NCBI GenBank assembly: GCA_015499995.1
Contig: JADNRV010000157.1
Location: forward strand, 1 to 64,000
Origin: Flammula alnicola
Taxonomy: Eukaryota > Basidiomycota > Agaricomycetes > Agaricales > Strophariaceae
Direction: 5' to 3'
DNA length: 64,000 nt
The translations under genes were made by a program, and so were the position numbers. This document shows, piece by piece, positions 12,772 to 22,919 of the stretch (the stretch's first letter is position 1; every line of letters begins with the position of its first letter). The notes below the pieces were generated by a model. The model was not told where the DNA came from. It ran no database searches and worked only from the letters and a program-made list of their open reading frames with translations.

Positions 12772-14286
12772 TCAGGCAACGTAAAACTTGGAAGAGTCCA
12801 AAAGGTAGATATCAATCCTACAAATACCCGGCAGAATAACCGAATCCACTTTCTTGACGCGGTTCTGTTCCTTATCCGCGTCGCCCTTTGGCAAGCTAAT
12901 GCAAGCATAACGGAGGAAGGCACATGGGCCTACGAGCCCAGGTTTCCCAGACGAGGTTCCGGGTACAAGCAAGTGATACCGTGCCATGTCATTTCGTCGT
13001 CGAATCATGGAAAGTGTGTCTTCTCTGTCGACAGAGCTCGCATTGAGCTCCTGTAAAAGAGGAAGGATCTCGCCCGTCGCTATCTTTTCGATCGTCGTTG
13101 CGTGGAGGTACATACCGCACGGCAAGTGCAAAATGCGTAGGTTTCGGAGAGCCAGAAAGTATGTTTCCAAAGGATGACGTGACCTGGCGCGCTTCTGTCG
13201 GGCGTCATACTTTAGCTTGAAAGGCGGGAATGGCGAAGGAAAGGGTGGACTAAGTTCAGCGATTTTTAACGTCTGCAACGTTTGTGTGGAATAAGCCAGT
13301 GTGTTCAGACACACGTCCATGATGTCGAAATGTTCTCGGTATTCGTCACTGAAGTTGATGACCAAATGGCGAAGAACTGGGAAGCGAAGAAGGCTGAACA
13401 GCCGTTGGTCGAGGCTCGCATCATGGAGGTTGAGTTGGAGGGCTTGAAGACATGGCATATAAACTGTACCGCCCAGCCTGGGTAAGAGGAGAGCATGAGG
13501 CTTGCGTTCGAATATTATGTGAAAAACCCCTTCAATGAGGGAGTGGGCTGTACGACGCATTATCCATGTGAAAACATTTGGCGGTATCATGATCCCGCCT
13601 AGATTGAGGGTCAGCAACTGATTCCATGGCAGGCTGCAGTCAATGGGGTGCCAGTGGATGCGAATATTGTCAAGAAAGCGTAGATGGAATTGGCGAATTC
13701 GGGGCGACGACTGAATCGGTGTCTGATTCGGGAGGAACGAAGAAAGGCGAGTTGAGAATTTGGCGATAAACGCGACGTCCAAAAATTCGAGCGAATTGAA
13801 AGTCCTTCCTGCAAGGTTCAGAAACGCGTCCATATCTTCTTCAGTGCAAATGAGGCACCTGAGAGCTCTAATACGGGCGATGTTCGGAAGGATGATGGAC
13901 TTCATAATGCTGATTCTGCCGCGCCCAAACACCATGTCCTCGTGTCGGGTCGGCCTGGTGTCGACTCCAAACAGAGCGATTGGATTGCGTACAAAATCGA
14001 GGTACAGCAGATTATTTCCACTTCGTCGCAGGCATGCCTCCGACATCTGGAGGAGTTGTGAAGTGTTGCTGAAGGGACCGTACAAAAAAGCGATGTGATC
14101 CCAGAAGGATGGTGTGGACACGAGGATATTTCGCCACTTCGCGCAAGTGTGACCAAGGACGCGTCTCGGTTCGGTGGGTGGCGGGGGTAGTATCACGACC
14201 TCGGACACAGAAAATTCGAGGATGCGGCGTACAACAGCATCTGGGAAACTCTGGATGGAAACACTCATCGTGTATGGCGGGTTCAA
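12772..14286 (-). CDS. F-box-like protein with leucine-rich-type C-terminal region
   Basis: A single uninterrupted 504-residue frame. The N-terminus carries an F-box-like segment, SFPDAVVRRILEFSVSEVVI, then LGHTCAKWRNILVSTPSFWD. This is the pattern by which agaricomycete F-box proteins begin, linking a substrate receptor to SKP1 and the SCF ubiquitin ligase. The remainder has irregular leucine-rich segments such as FNSLEFLDVAFIAKF, RIRQFHLRFLDNIRIHW, CLQALQLNLHDASL, RHLVINFSD and LRNLRILHLPCGMYLHA, consistent with an LRR-like substrate-binding region. No substrate can be inferred. The gene stands between the F-box-like relic and a Tc1-like element. Unlike its neighbours it has no introns. The protein ends LLDSSKFYVA, and the ATG at 14286 (MNPPYTMSVSIQSF) has an alternative six codons in. 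Confidence 0.75.
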   Translation of the reverse strand: MNPPYTMSVSIQSFPDAVVRRILEFSVSEVVILPPPPTEPRRVLGHTCAKWRNILVSTPSFWDHIAFLYGPFSNTSQLLQMSEACLRRSGNNLLYLDFVRNPIALFGVDTRPTRHEDMVFGRGRISIMKSIILPNIARIRALRCLICTEEDMDAFLNLAGRTFNSLEFLDVAFIAKFSTRLSSFLPNQTPIQSSPRIRQFHLRFLDNIRIHWHPIDCSLPWNQLLTLNLGGIMIPPNVFTWIMRRTAHSLIEGVFHIIFERKPHALLLPRLGGTVYMPCLQALQLNLHDASLDQRLFSLLRFPVLRHLVINFSDEYREHFDIMDVCLNTLAYSTQTLQTLKIAELSPPFPSPFPPFKLKYDARQKRARSRHPLETYFLALRNLRILHLPCGMYLHATTIEKIATGEILPLLQELNASSVDREDTLSMIRRRNDMARYHLLVPGTSSGKPGLVGPCAFLRYACISLPKGDADKEQNRVKKVDSVILPGICRIDIYLLDSSKFYVA

Positions 14287-14899
14287 GTTTGGGTGAAGTT
14301 GCCGACGGGTGACGTATCAGACTGCTGGGTGTTGACGTTGTCGTTGTTGTTTGAGAATCGGACGAAGAACAGTAGAGGGAAAAGGTGAAAAAAGAGGAAT
14401 AGAATGTTGTTGACGTGTCCTATTTTGTTTCTAAACAAGAACACGAGTCAGTGGCTTAATGATAGAACGGACCACAGAATGTGAACTTACCACCAGAGAG
14501 CAAATGAGAGGGACAATTTTCCTTCGAACGGAGAGAGGAAAGGGCTTTAGTAAAGAAACGAGCAAAAAACCTGCGCCATGAGGGCTGTGGCTGATTGTTT
14601 CAGAAACCTTATTTTGAGGACGGTCAAATTGAAAAGACCCCCAAATGGCTGCATCCACCCTGCCACTCTTCAAAATGGTGAAAACCTGCCCCGAATACCA
14701 GTTTTCTCACACACGATTCCCCAAGGTGAGCCAATAGTATTCCTTCCCGATGTATTGAAGTGTTTCATGGCTTTTTATTTACATAAACGTGGCCGTGGCA
14801 TGCAATAAGCCAAGGGTACCTCCGATCCGCCACTGAGAAAAGGGATTCTGCTGGAGAGTTTGAGGTAATATACATGATGGATCCATTGGCGATGTTGTA

Positions 14900-15756
14900 T
14901 GACTGACCAAATGCACATTTATTCCCGCGCGCGCGCCATCAGTCTCTGCGCGCGCGCGGCACCTCAAACTTGGGACTAATTCAGGTAGCTACTGTAGCTA
15001 CTAAGTAACTACCTTGCCAGCTCTTCATTGGAATAAAATACGGATACATAATACTGCAAGGGGGTCATTAGCCAGACTAGCACTCCCCAACTGTGAAAGC
15101 TACCACTGGTGGTACATTTCTGTTTTCCCGGAGGTGACAGGCAGTGCTGCCGAAGACTGCTTATTATCGAGTTGGCGGGCTCGAATTCGGCCGCCTGACT
15201 CAGCTCTCTCGCTAGAACTTGCATACTTCATCTAGTAAATTAGTAGTAATTCGAGAGGCAAATGTGCCTATACCTAAATTTCGTATCATAAAAAGCCACT
15301 GATTAACTCTACAGTATAGTAAATATAAAGTATTTATTAAAACTTGACATGGGGTGTGCTTTTTAGTACTAGAAATTTGCACAGTCAAGCTTCATAGACT
15401 TTCAGCTGAATTTCGACTCAGGAACCCTCCAAAATGCGACCAAGAGAGCAGACACATGGAAGCATAAGAATGATTTAGTTATAACAAGTTACGAGGACCT
15501 TCGATTTAGATCTGCTTCGAGCCAACCAAGCATGAATGAATTTCTAAGTCTTGTGTTGACCCTAGCAGCTGGATATATGTAGCTTGTCAATCAGAAATTT
15601 GACAAAAGAGCAAGTGTATTGCAGTAATTATATACTAGTTGTGAGGTATAACAAACAAGGGGATGAGCTCTGGAACGGGAGGCCATGAATTTCTGAGTTA
15701 GAGGTGCGGCGCGCGCGCGGGGCCAGTGTGGGAATAAATGTGCACTTGGTCAGTCA
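14900..15756. mobile_element. non-autonomous Tc1/mariner-like element (TA target), copy 1
   Basis: The left end TGACTGACCA is mirrored at the right end as TGGTCAGTCA, each flanked by TA (14898-14899 and 15757-15758), as expected for TA target-site duplication. Both ends share a TGCACATTTATTCCC block followed by a GC-alternating run and a GGTGCC/CACCTC-type block. No transposase frame is present inside, so it must be moved in trans. It is related to the element at 59011-60106, which has the same terminal bases, the same ATTTATTCCC block and GC run, but much longer inverted repeats. Confidence 0.7.
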
Positions 15757-15758
15757 TA

Positions 15759-16471
15759 GTCTCCGAGCTCCTAGATGATAGCGCGCGATCGACTTCGGGA
15801 AGGTCTGCGAACGTCCTGCCTTATTAGTAATCGAACTTATATCCATGTACTAGTGTATCTGGGCATAAATTCAGCATGTCGATCCTTCTCTACCCCCGGG
15901 GCATTTGCGATATATTGGCGCCTCAAAGGTCTGCTCTAACGTTGTAGTAGTGAGCAGAGTCCTCGGCTAGATTAGATAGATAGATTAGATAGCATTGAGG
16001 CTGTGCACGTCCCTTTGTAGACACCTTCCGCATTCGTAGACGAACCATCCTTGCTTGCCTCTTGCCATTGTGTGCGACGCGACACCGCACTGCCTGCTCG
16101 ACGCGTATCCGAGCCTCTGCTATCCCGAGTCCGGTCAGATTGGACTGCTCCAACGTCCACCTCAAAACAAGTGACGAGTTCCAAACTGATGCATAAGTTA
16201 CACTAAATGTTATTGTGGCATACATAGTACATTATCTCGGAAGGAGGTAAGCGGTATATATTTCCCCAACGTAGAGAACCCCTTTCATTGTACAAAGCGT
16301 CTATTGCATAGCTAACTATGACTTTGAAGCGCAGACGACGGGTCACTTTAGTTTCAATAAAGGTCATCAATTGTAACGAGGATGCACACCTAATAATAAT
16401 TGTTACGGTCGGTTCTGACCTGCGTGGTGGTCTTCATCTCGATAGATATCACGTTGTTGTACTAAAAGTTC
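15759..16471. other. no gene recognised
   Basis: About 0.7 kb between the Tc1-like element and the 3' end of the DUF6534 relic. A short TAGAT-type run is visible near 15970-15990. No convincing reading frame was seen. Confidence 0.45.
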
Positions 16472-18816
16472 TCAATAAGCCTTCAGGGATGGATATCGAC
16501 GCCAAAAGTAATGACGCACCGCTTCATGATCAGGGGAAAGACCTTTAGAAGAAGTTGCTCGATGAGTTCCAATTCGCCGCGGAACTTCCACGGAGAGCGA
16601 CTTCGACACCGTATCTCTCAAGGAGCTCCGCGCATTGAGCCTACATCAAATAGAATGAGTAAAGAAATGCGTTCAGTGTTGGATAAAGTCCTCTTATGCA
16701 GAAAGAAGAGAGTTCGAATATACTGAAATAGTCATGTCTTGTCGACAGAGTTACGAAGAGGGGGACGTACATTTTGCAAGCGACGCGTACATAGCAAAGT
16801 AAATAACTTTGTCGACGAGAGGTAGTGGGTCATATGTGAATCGAGTGGAAGACAAGGCGAGTTGGACTTACGATTGAAAGGCATGAGTCGGTACTGCGAA
16901 GTATATGAGAAATCATTACTCGACAGTCGGAGGTGGAATAGACTCACAAGAATGAGGACCACGACAGCAGCAATACTGAGACAAGGGCGTTTGAATCGAG
17001 GAAAAAAAAGTCGAGCGAGCGACAAACCTGGTAACCAGACCAGTTCCTAATCCATTAAAGAGCGGTAAGCATGTGGATATAGCGGGAGGTATGCAACTCA
17101 CGGATGGAGAACCCAATCAGACGATCAATAAGCCTTGTCACCCTAAAAAGACATGAAAATAGGTAGGATATCCGAAGCAACCAAGATTATCGATTCGCAC
17201 CTGCTGAGACCCTTTTCCCACTTTTGAATCAAGAAGTACACCATGGATATGGCAATAGTGACATCGATTAAAGCCCCCATCATGAAGAGTGCAGTGGTCA
17301 CTGGCTGCATACCAAGGGCAACCGCCATCGCATTCGGCAAGACAAAAACTTCTATCCCAACGTAGATGCTCATTGCAAGCCTCGCGAGTGCGGCTAGTGC
17401 ACACACCAATCCCACATAACGCCATGGACTGGGGAGGATGCTCCACACGCGGTAGGCAAAGAACCACTGTTCGGTCGAGGGAGAGAGAGGTGTTCGGTAA
17501 GCCATCGTCGTCAAGAAGAACTGGCAAACTCAGGCTCACCTGAACGAGAGTCGTTATAAGTCCCACTGTGGACCCCAGACCCGGTTTAAATTCCCAGCCA
17601 ATTTAGCAGAAAGTCGCAATTGCCCGGTTAGCTGGGATTTTTCGAGGACTTTCCGATTTTTCACCAATCTGGTTTTATTTACTTGATTTTATCTGGTATT
17701 CAGTCAGACGGGTGATTTTCCTCTGCTGGACGAACACATAATTTATTTACCAGATTAACTAGTAGATCTAAGTAGTTCTATTTACCAGGTTTTAACTGGC
17801 AATTATGAACACTCGTTAGGCAGGTACTAAGTACCTTAATGGATTTTTGCTTCGGACTTTGTGTAAGTGCAAGTATCCTACCCTAAATCAAGCACGTGAT
17901 TTCATTTTAACATGAGCGCACGTCACTGTCAGCCTCACCAATCGTCTTTCATCCTTTCAACCACCATCAATTCAGCTTCGCTAAACATATTCTATCACTG
18001 GCAGAAATCCTCCCACGTACTACTACATCCTTCAAATGCAAGAAATGATTCAAATGAAACCCGCCACACAGACAACTGTGATATGGAGATGGAGATGGTC
18101 CTGGGTCCATTGTGGGGTGGCGAGGTGGCCGGGTAAGCCTCTTCATCTTCAGTTCTTCATATGAAAGTGGTATATACCTAATTCATTCTTTCCTCGCCTT
18201 GTATCCATAGCTACTACTTAGTTTACTTTGTACATACCAACTACATGTATTAGCTATTCCAACAAGTCAATTTTACCTGTTTTTTCCTCGTGAATATTCC
18301 CAGTTAAAATAATCAGATTTGATGTTTTTTTTTTCTAATTTCTTTCTCCAGTCAAACAAGGAAATTGAATGTGCTCAAATAGCTAGTTCCTCGAGCAAAA
18401 TAGCATAGAATTACAGTTTGTCCATATGCTGGCTATATATCTGTTTAACAGGTTTAATTACCTGGAAAGCCTGTTAGAAAAATCACCTGTTGTAACTGGT
18501 AAAGGGAGACAAAACGCCAGCAATATTGCCTCGTCATTCCACTACTTTTTGCCAGATTGGGACTACCAGTTTTTCGGGTATGAGCACAGGTAAACAGGTT
18601 ATATTTCATGGTTTGGTGAGTAAAATTTAACTGCTTTACCAGGCAATATACTGGTCATTAATGCCGGATCTGGGGTGCACAGTGTCCTCCTAAGATCGTC
18701 ACTCCACCAAAACCGGGAAATTTGGTCGCATCTTGAGCCTTTCCATATAACAGAATCGTTATCCTGTAGACTTCATATGACACCGCGATCATATGTCCCA
18801 ATTCTAGAAGCCTTTC
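16472..18816 (-). pseudogene. DUF6534-type membrane protein, 3' part of a split gene
   Basis: The C-terminal part of an agaricomycete multi-pass DUF6534-like membrane protein. From the 5' side, exon pieces read LLELGHMIAVSYEVYRITI, YGKAQDATKFPGFGGVTILG, then (beyond an insertion at 17564-18684) GLITTLVQ, WFFAYRVWSI, LVCALAALARLAMSIYV, GALIDVTIAISMVYFLIQ, RLIDRLIGFSIR, TGLVT, SIAAVVVLILV, LVDKVIYFAMYASLAK, LYSNSLLS and LNARSSLRDTVSK, ending RRYPSLKAY and TGA at 16472. Several hydrophobic segments are evident. The donor after LYSNSLLS is not a normal GT, and TAA follows in frame, which suggests decay or an unusual intron. The matching 5' part lies at 27978-28250, on the far side of the composite element. 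The family's function is unknown. Confidence 0.7.
17564..18684. mobile_element. non-autonomous CACTA-type element with CACTG termini
   Basis: The left end is CACTGTGGACCCCAGACCCG and the right end, reversed, is CACTGTGCACCCCAGATCCG. Each side is flanked by TCC (17561-17563 and 18685-18687). CACTR termini with a 3-bp duplication are the mark of the EnSpm/CACTA superfamily. Just inside both ends are many short ACCAGNT / ANCTGGT motifs in both orientations, like the subterminal repeats to which CACTA proteins bind. No transposase is encoded. It sits inside the DUF6534 relic; conceptually joining the flanks with one TCC gives an open frame across the junction (GGVTILG-GLITTLVQ). Confidence 0.75.
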
Positions 18817-19358
18817 CATCAGCAAAACCGTGAAAAGCAGATATAGTTATATATAGCCTTACCATGTCCACAATCCGTCAAAATCCAGGTAAGCACTCAC
18901 ACGATTGCCAATCGATCAAAAGGCCTTACCGGAAAGCAAATATTGTGTAATCTTCACCTGGATGGTGAAGCTGGCGGTCCTTGTCATGATTGCCAAGTAT
19001 CACCAATGATTAAATACCATTGTCATATTAGGGAAATTGGCAATCATCACCTGCATGTTCATGGTAGATAAGAGTATACCAGTCAATAAAATACTTTTGC
19101 GTATGTAGCATCCAGATAATGACTGATGGATCTTCGCATTTTTGACCATATTTGTTTTCCATGGCATGGGTGGATATCTGACATATCATCTTGACAATCT
19201 TACGAAGCCAATGGCATGGAATGAGCAGGCAGGACGTGATTATGATTCAGATAATGTAATGATTACACCAAGAATGATGATAGCTACTAGCAAAGCAATA
19301 CATATATCATATGACAGTCCATGTTGAGAAAGAGAAAAGGCAACGGCGGCAGTCCGTA

Positions 19359-20921
19359 TCAAGCCTGAGAGTTGAGACGTGCACGCTTTGCGGCCCGTTG
19401 AGCCTTCAAGCGTGCAATGTCTGATTCAGCTGGTGCTGGTGCTTCCGTGACTGTATCTTCAGCAGCTGATGATGTCCCGAAGATGTGTCTATCAATACAA
19501 GGTTAGAACATATAAAGGATAGTAGATGTTCACGTACTCATTGAATAGCTTAAGAATTTCTTCGCCCTCGCTGTCATCGAAGAGACTAACGATAACCCAA
19601 AAGAATGCATTGTAGTCGAAGTTGCCATCGACGGTGGCCCAGTTATCTACTGCACAGATTGCGAACCGTGTCTGAACATTAATCGTCAGTAAAAACATAT
19701 ATCAAGAGAGATAAATCATACCTGTACACAAACATACCCAATCGCACGAGGGGTCATGGAAGTCAAGCCCATCAGCGCTGCATTTCCTCGCCTTCCACGA
19801 TGGTAGCCAGGACGTTCGAGGGCTGCCGTCGGACCCTGGAAGATGTGTTTTGCAACCTACGACAGTCAGTGTCAATCGATGCAAGCTAGATAATATAAAA
19901 CACATACACGAAGCAACAAGTGTCCCTGCAGAACACCCGTGTCCATATCATCGGGGTCATAGACATGCCCATCAGGGTACAGGAACCTAGGCAGATCGAA
20001 TGCAGTAAGTGGTTTTCTACCGGCAAGAATATCAGCATATGTTCTGTAAAAATAATCATTCAGTAAGAATATTAAAATGAATCAAAGCAACATACAATTG
20101 CGTGGCCTCATATTTTAGAGGGCAGAGAAGGGACGCTGTTACAGGATGGGTGAAACCTCGGTCAGCCTTCTTCAGGTTACCTTTACGTTGGATAGGTGGC
20201 TCAAGTGTGGCCTTTTCCAGCAAAAGGTAGTCGAGGATATGCCCTTTCAGGCTTGATGCGTCTTCAGCTCGGACAGCATTTGCACCTTCATTGATCTTCC
20301 ACAGCGGTGAGCAAATGAAGAGGCTTTAAAGATAATATGGACTATGCACCTTGCGACAGACACGCTTACGGAGTTTCCTCTGAGGTGCCAGCAAAACCAT
20401 ATTCGACCGGAAATTAGGAATGCGAGAACACAGGAGTTCCCAGCTCTCCTCGCGCTGTTTTTCCCTATATATTCAAGCAAACAGTCAGTCCTGGACAAGT
20501 GAATCAGCTGAATAACATACACATTGGTGAGTTCCTGCTCGTCATCACTGTCTGAGACAGCGCGGGCAACCCCAAATTGGACAATGTCATCAACAGCCGT
20601 GAATATATCACCACTGCGAGCGTATTGCCTGCCGTATGTCACATAGGATTCATCCAGCCCATGACTAGGATTTTCCTTATCTTCCTCATCAATAGCTGCA
20701 GAATTTCTCAAAAACAGAATAGGATTTTAGTAAAATAGAAAAAATTTGACTTACCTCTTTGAAGACGAGCCATCCTTGACTGCCTCAGCTAGAAGGCTTT
20801 TCATGACGCTCGCCAAGGCAGCGGCTTCTGCTGCACTGATATTAGAATGAATGGCAGTAGAGGATGAAAAAGGTGACGATGATCCTGGCAGGGAGCCACC
20901 GTGAGATGGGGAGGAAGCCAT
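19359..20921 (-). CDS. DUF6698-like transposon-associated protein
   Basis: A multi-exon gene starting at 20921 with a Ser/Ala-rich lead (MASSPSHGGSLPGSSSPF). An acidic segment follows (AAIDEEDKENPSHGLDES), then FTAVDDIVQFGVARAVSDSD. The core resembles the agaricomycete DUF6698 family: RSNMVLLAPQRKLRKRV, LKYEATQLTYADILAGRKP, FDLPRFLYPDGHVYDPDD, VAKHIFQGPTAALERPGY, RGRRGNAALMGLTSMTPRAI, GYVCVQTRFAICAVDNWA and FFWVIVSLFDDSEGEEILKL. The C-terminus is basic (LKAQRAAKRARLNSQA) and could be nuclear-targeting. Frames join cleanly across five or more short introns. It is divergent from the Plavaka transposase and lies within the same inverted repeats, so it is probably cargo or an accessory protein of the element. 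The biochemical role of this family is unknown; the assignment rests on remembered motif order. Confidence 0.65.
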
Positions 20922-21039
20922 GAAGAAACACTACGCGGAGAGATGTGGAACGATGGAAAAAGATTTCAAGATTTCGCAAAGATAAGAAAAGGTATTTGCA
21001 CTTGTTTGTTGCACTGATTCCAATTCGGTGCGGTTCCTG

Positions 21040-21636
21040 CAACTTCCAAGGGGGTTCGCGAACCAAAAAAAAATACCTAGGGTCGAATTATTTTTTTCGC
21101 CCATTTTCGCTGGACTAACTAACTATGTAATCAGGCACACATCCCGATATGGTAATATGACATCACCAGCGCCTGCGCTTTCCCACCTGAAGATCACTCG
21201 CACATCTCGCAAACCCATTTCTGAGGGGTTTTCTCCAGGTTGATATATTCTAGATGATACTACAAATGCATTAGTACAATATTGTAATAAAATCTGATTT
21301 TTTGACTTTGAAATAAGCCCATCATGTTTTGTAAAAGGTCTGAACACTTGCAGTTTACGGAAATCGCGAGCGTTCAGCCACAGATGGACTGGCTTAGTCA
21401 TCCAGTAACTGCCACAAATAATGATTATTTATTCTATTCTCATTCTACATGCACTAACAGCCTATTTTAATGAGATTATCAGTGTAGAGAGTGATAAAAC
21501 ACCTTTGCATCACCCAAAATCGCAAATTTCAGGGCACTTGTAGAGGGGTCTAAAAATTTTTTGGGCGGCCTACGGCCGGACTAACTAACCGACCCCCGGT
21601 CCGGCATTCTGGTTCCAGAACCCCCTTGGCAACTTC
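21040..21636. repeat. 25-bp imperfect inverted repeat pair in the divergent promoter region
   Basis: CCAAGGGGGTTCGCGAACC (left, within 21040-21064) and its inverted counterpart GGTTCCAGAACCCCCTTGG (within 21611-21636) flank about 550 bases. The segment lies between the divergent DUF6698-like and small-protein genes. It could be a small nested inverted-repeat element or a shared regulatory palindrome. GGACTAACTAAC also occurs twice inside (near 21112 and 21579). Confidence 0.5.
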
Positions 21637-21654
21637 GTTCAAACATCTAATCAT

Positions 21655-22771
21655 ATGAATTCAGAGTTGCAAGAGCCCTTGAAAGACTCAGATGAGTTGG
21701 AGGTCCTCGAGAGCTCAGAGACTGAAGAGCATGAGGTATGTAATTCATGGGTCAAAGTTTCTCAAATTTTAAATTTGTTAAATTCTCGCAGCTCACTGTC
21801 GAAGATGTGAATCACTCTGTTCGACCACCTATTTCTGGCCTCGCATCTCCCTCCGCCTCATCAACTGCATCTGAAACACAGGCCTATGTTCGTGAAATAT
21901 ATTTGTCTTAAATTCAATTTGTTCTCACATCAAGTCAGCCGTTTGAATTTCAGAAGATGATACATGATTCAAGCGAGCATTTGGAACATGGCTCACCATT
22001 TGCGACCCAGGTATACATATAATCATATCTGAGTCTGACGATTGTAGTGATTTTAATTATTTCTTTCTCCAGAACTGTCCGGAGTCTTGGTCCTCATTAG
22101 TGATGGGCACGGGTAACCCGCGGGCGAATTTTTGTCGACCCGCACCCGTACCCGCCAAAACCCGCACCCGTGGCCACGGGTACGGGATCCCGTGCTTGCA
22201 GGTGCGGGTTTGCACGGGACCCGTGGGTACAGAAACCCGTGCGGGTTTGATGGGGGCATCGTGAGAATTTGTGCAATGTTGAATTAGAATTAGAATAAAT
22301 TTTGGCAACTACATTACATAATTATTTATTCAGGTAACTAAAGAACATATTTGACACATTTCGGAGTTTCCCGTGTGCCGGCCGAAAACCCGTGACCCAG
22401 GCGCACGGGTGCGGGTTGGCTGAGGGTCACTCAAAGGGCACCCGCACCCGCACCCGCCACACCCGTACCCGCAAACCCGCACGGGTGTCGGCACCCGTGC
22501 CCAACACTAGTCCTCATCCGAGTCTTTCACAGAGCCCGAGTCCCCTACATCGTTCCAAGTCTCACCTTTTAGTAGCCCTATCTCAAGGTTGCGGCCGCCA
22601 CCTTCACCACCAAAACCTGCCATTTGTAGCAAGTGTCACCGGAGCCTCATAAGTCCACGCTATGCTGGCAAAATTGCTGCCAGGTTATCACAGCAACTGG
22701 TCGCATTGGATGCCTTGCAGAATAGTATACGCCGTAGGCAGCGACGATTGTTGAAGCTATCCCGCCAATGA
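21655..22771 (+). pseudogene. small Ser/Pro-rich basic protein, interrupted by a hAT-type MITE
   Basis: A four-exon gene beginning MNSELQEPLKDSDELEVLES. Introns start GTATGT, at the junction after ETQA, and at GTATAC after SPFATQ. The last exon begins NCPESWSS, is interrupted at 22098-22509 by a MITE, and resumes SESFTEPESPTSFQV. It then reads PPKPAICSKCHRSLISPRYA and GKIAARLSQQLVALDALQ, ending NSIRRRQRRLLKLSRQ and TGA at 22771. With the MITE in place the frame reads through about 50 codons of MITE sequence and stops (TGA near 22261), so the Cys-containing basic C-terminus is lost. The tail looks like a short coiled coil with an arginine-rich end. Function unknown; its position just upstream of the transposase suggests a transposon accessory gene. 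Confidence 0.55.
22098..22509. mobile_element. hAT-type MITE, 412 bp
   Basis: The termini are TAGTGATGGGCACGGGT and, reversed, TAGTGTTGGGCACGGGT. The element is flanked by a perfect 8-bp duplication GTCCTCAT (22090-22097 and 22510-22517), as in hAT insertions. The interior is rich in GGGTGCGGGT/ACCCGCACCC blocks facing both ways. It carries no gene. It lies inside a coding exon of the small protein gene and introduces a premature stop, so it inserted after the host element was already formed. Confidence 0.85.
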
Positions 22772-22919
22772 TATTTGACTTGATTTGGTTCGATCACTTC
22801 CGCACTCCTCTCCCAATTTTTTAAAAATTTCTTCCTTAACCACCTTCCAATCTCCTCCGACGGAGGGAATGCATCCTCTCACCCTCTTCAAAGTATTTCT
22901 TTTGGTGGGGGTCTTCATA

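Noticed and set aside
17143..17514. ATG at 17514 as start of a short complete membrane protein
   Set aside because: It lies within a 73-base intron; splicing TLVQ to WFFAYRVW gives the family's normal sequence, so the frame is an internal part of a longer gene.
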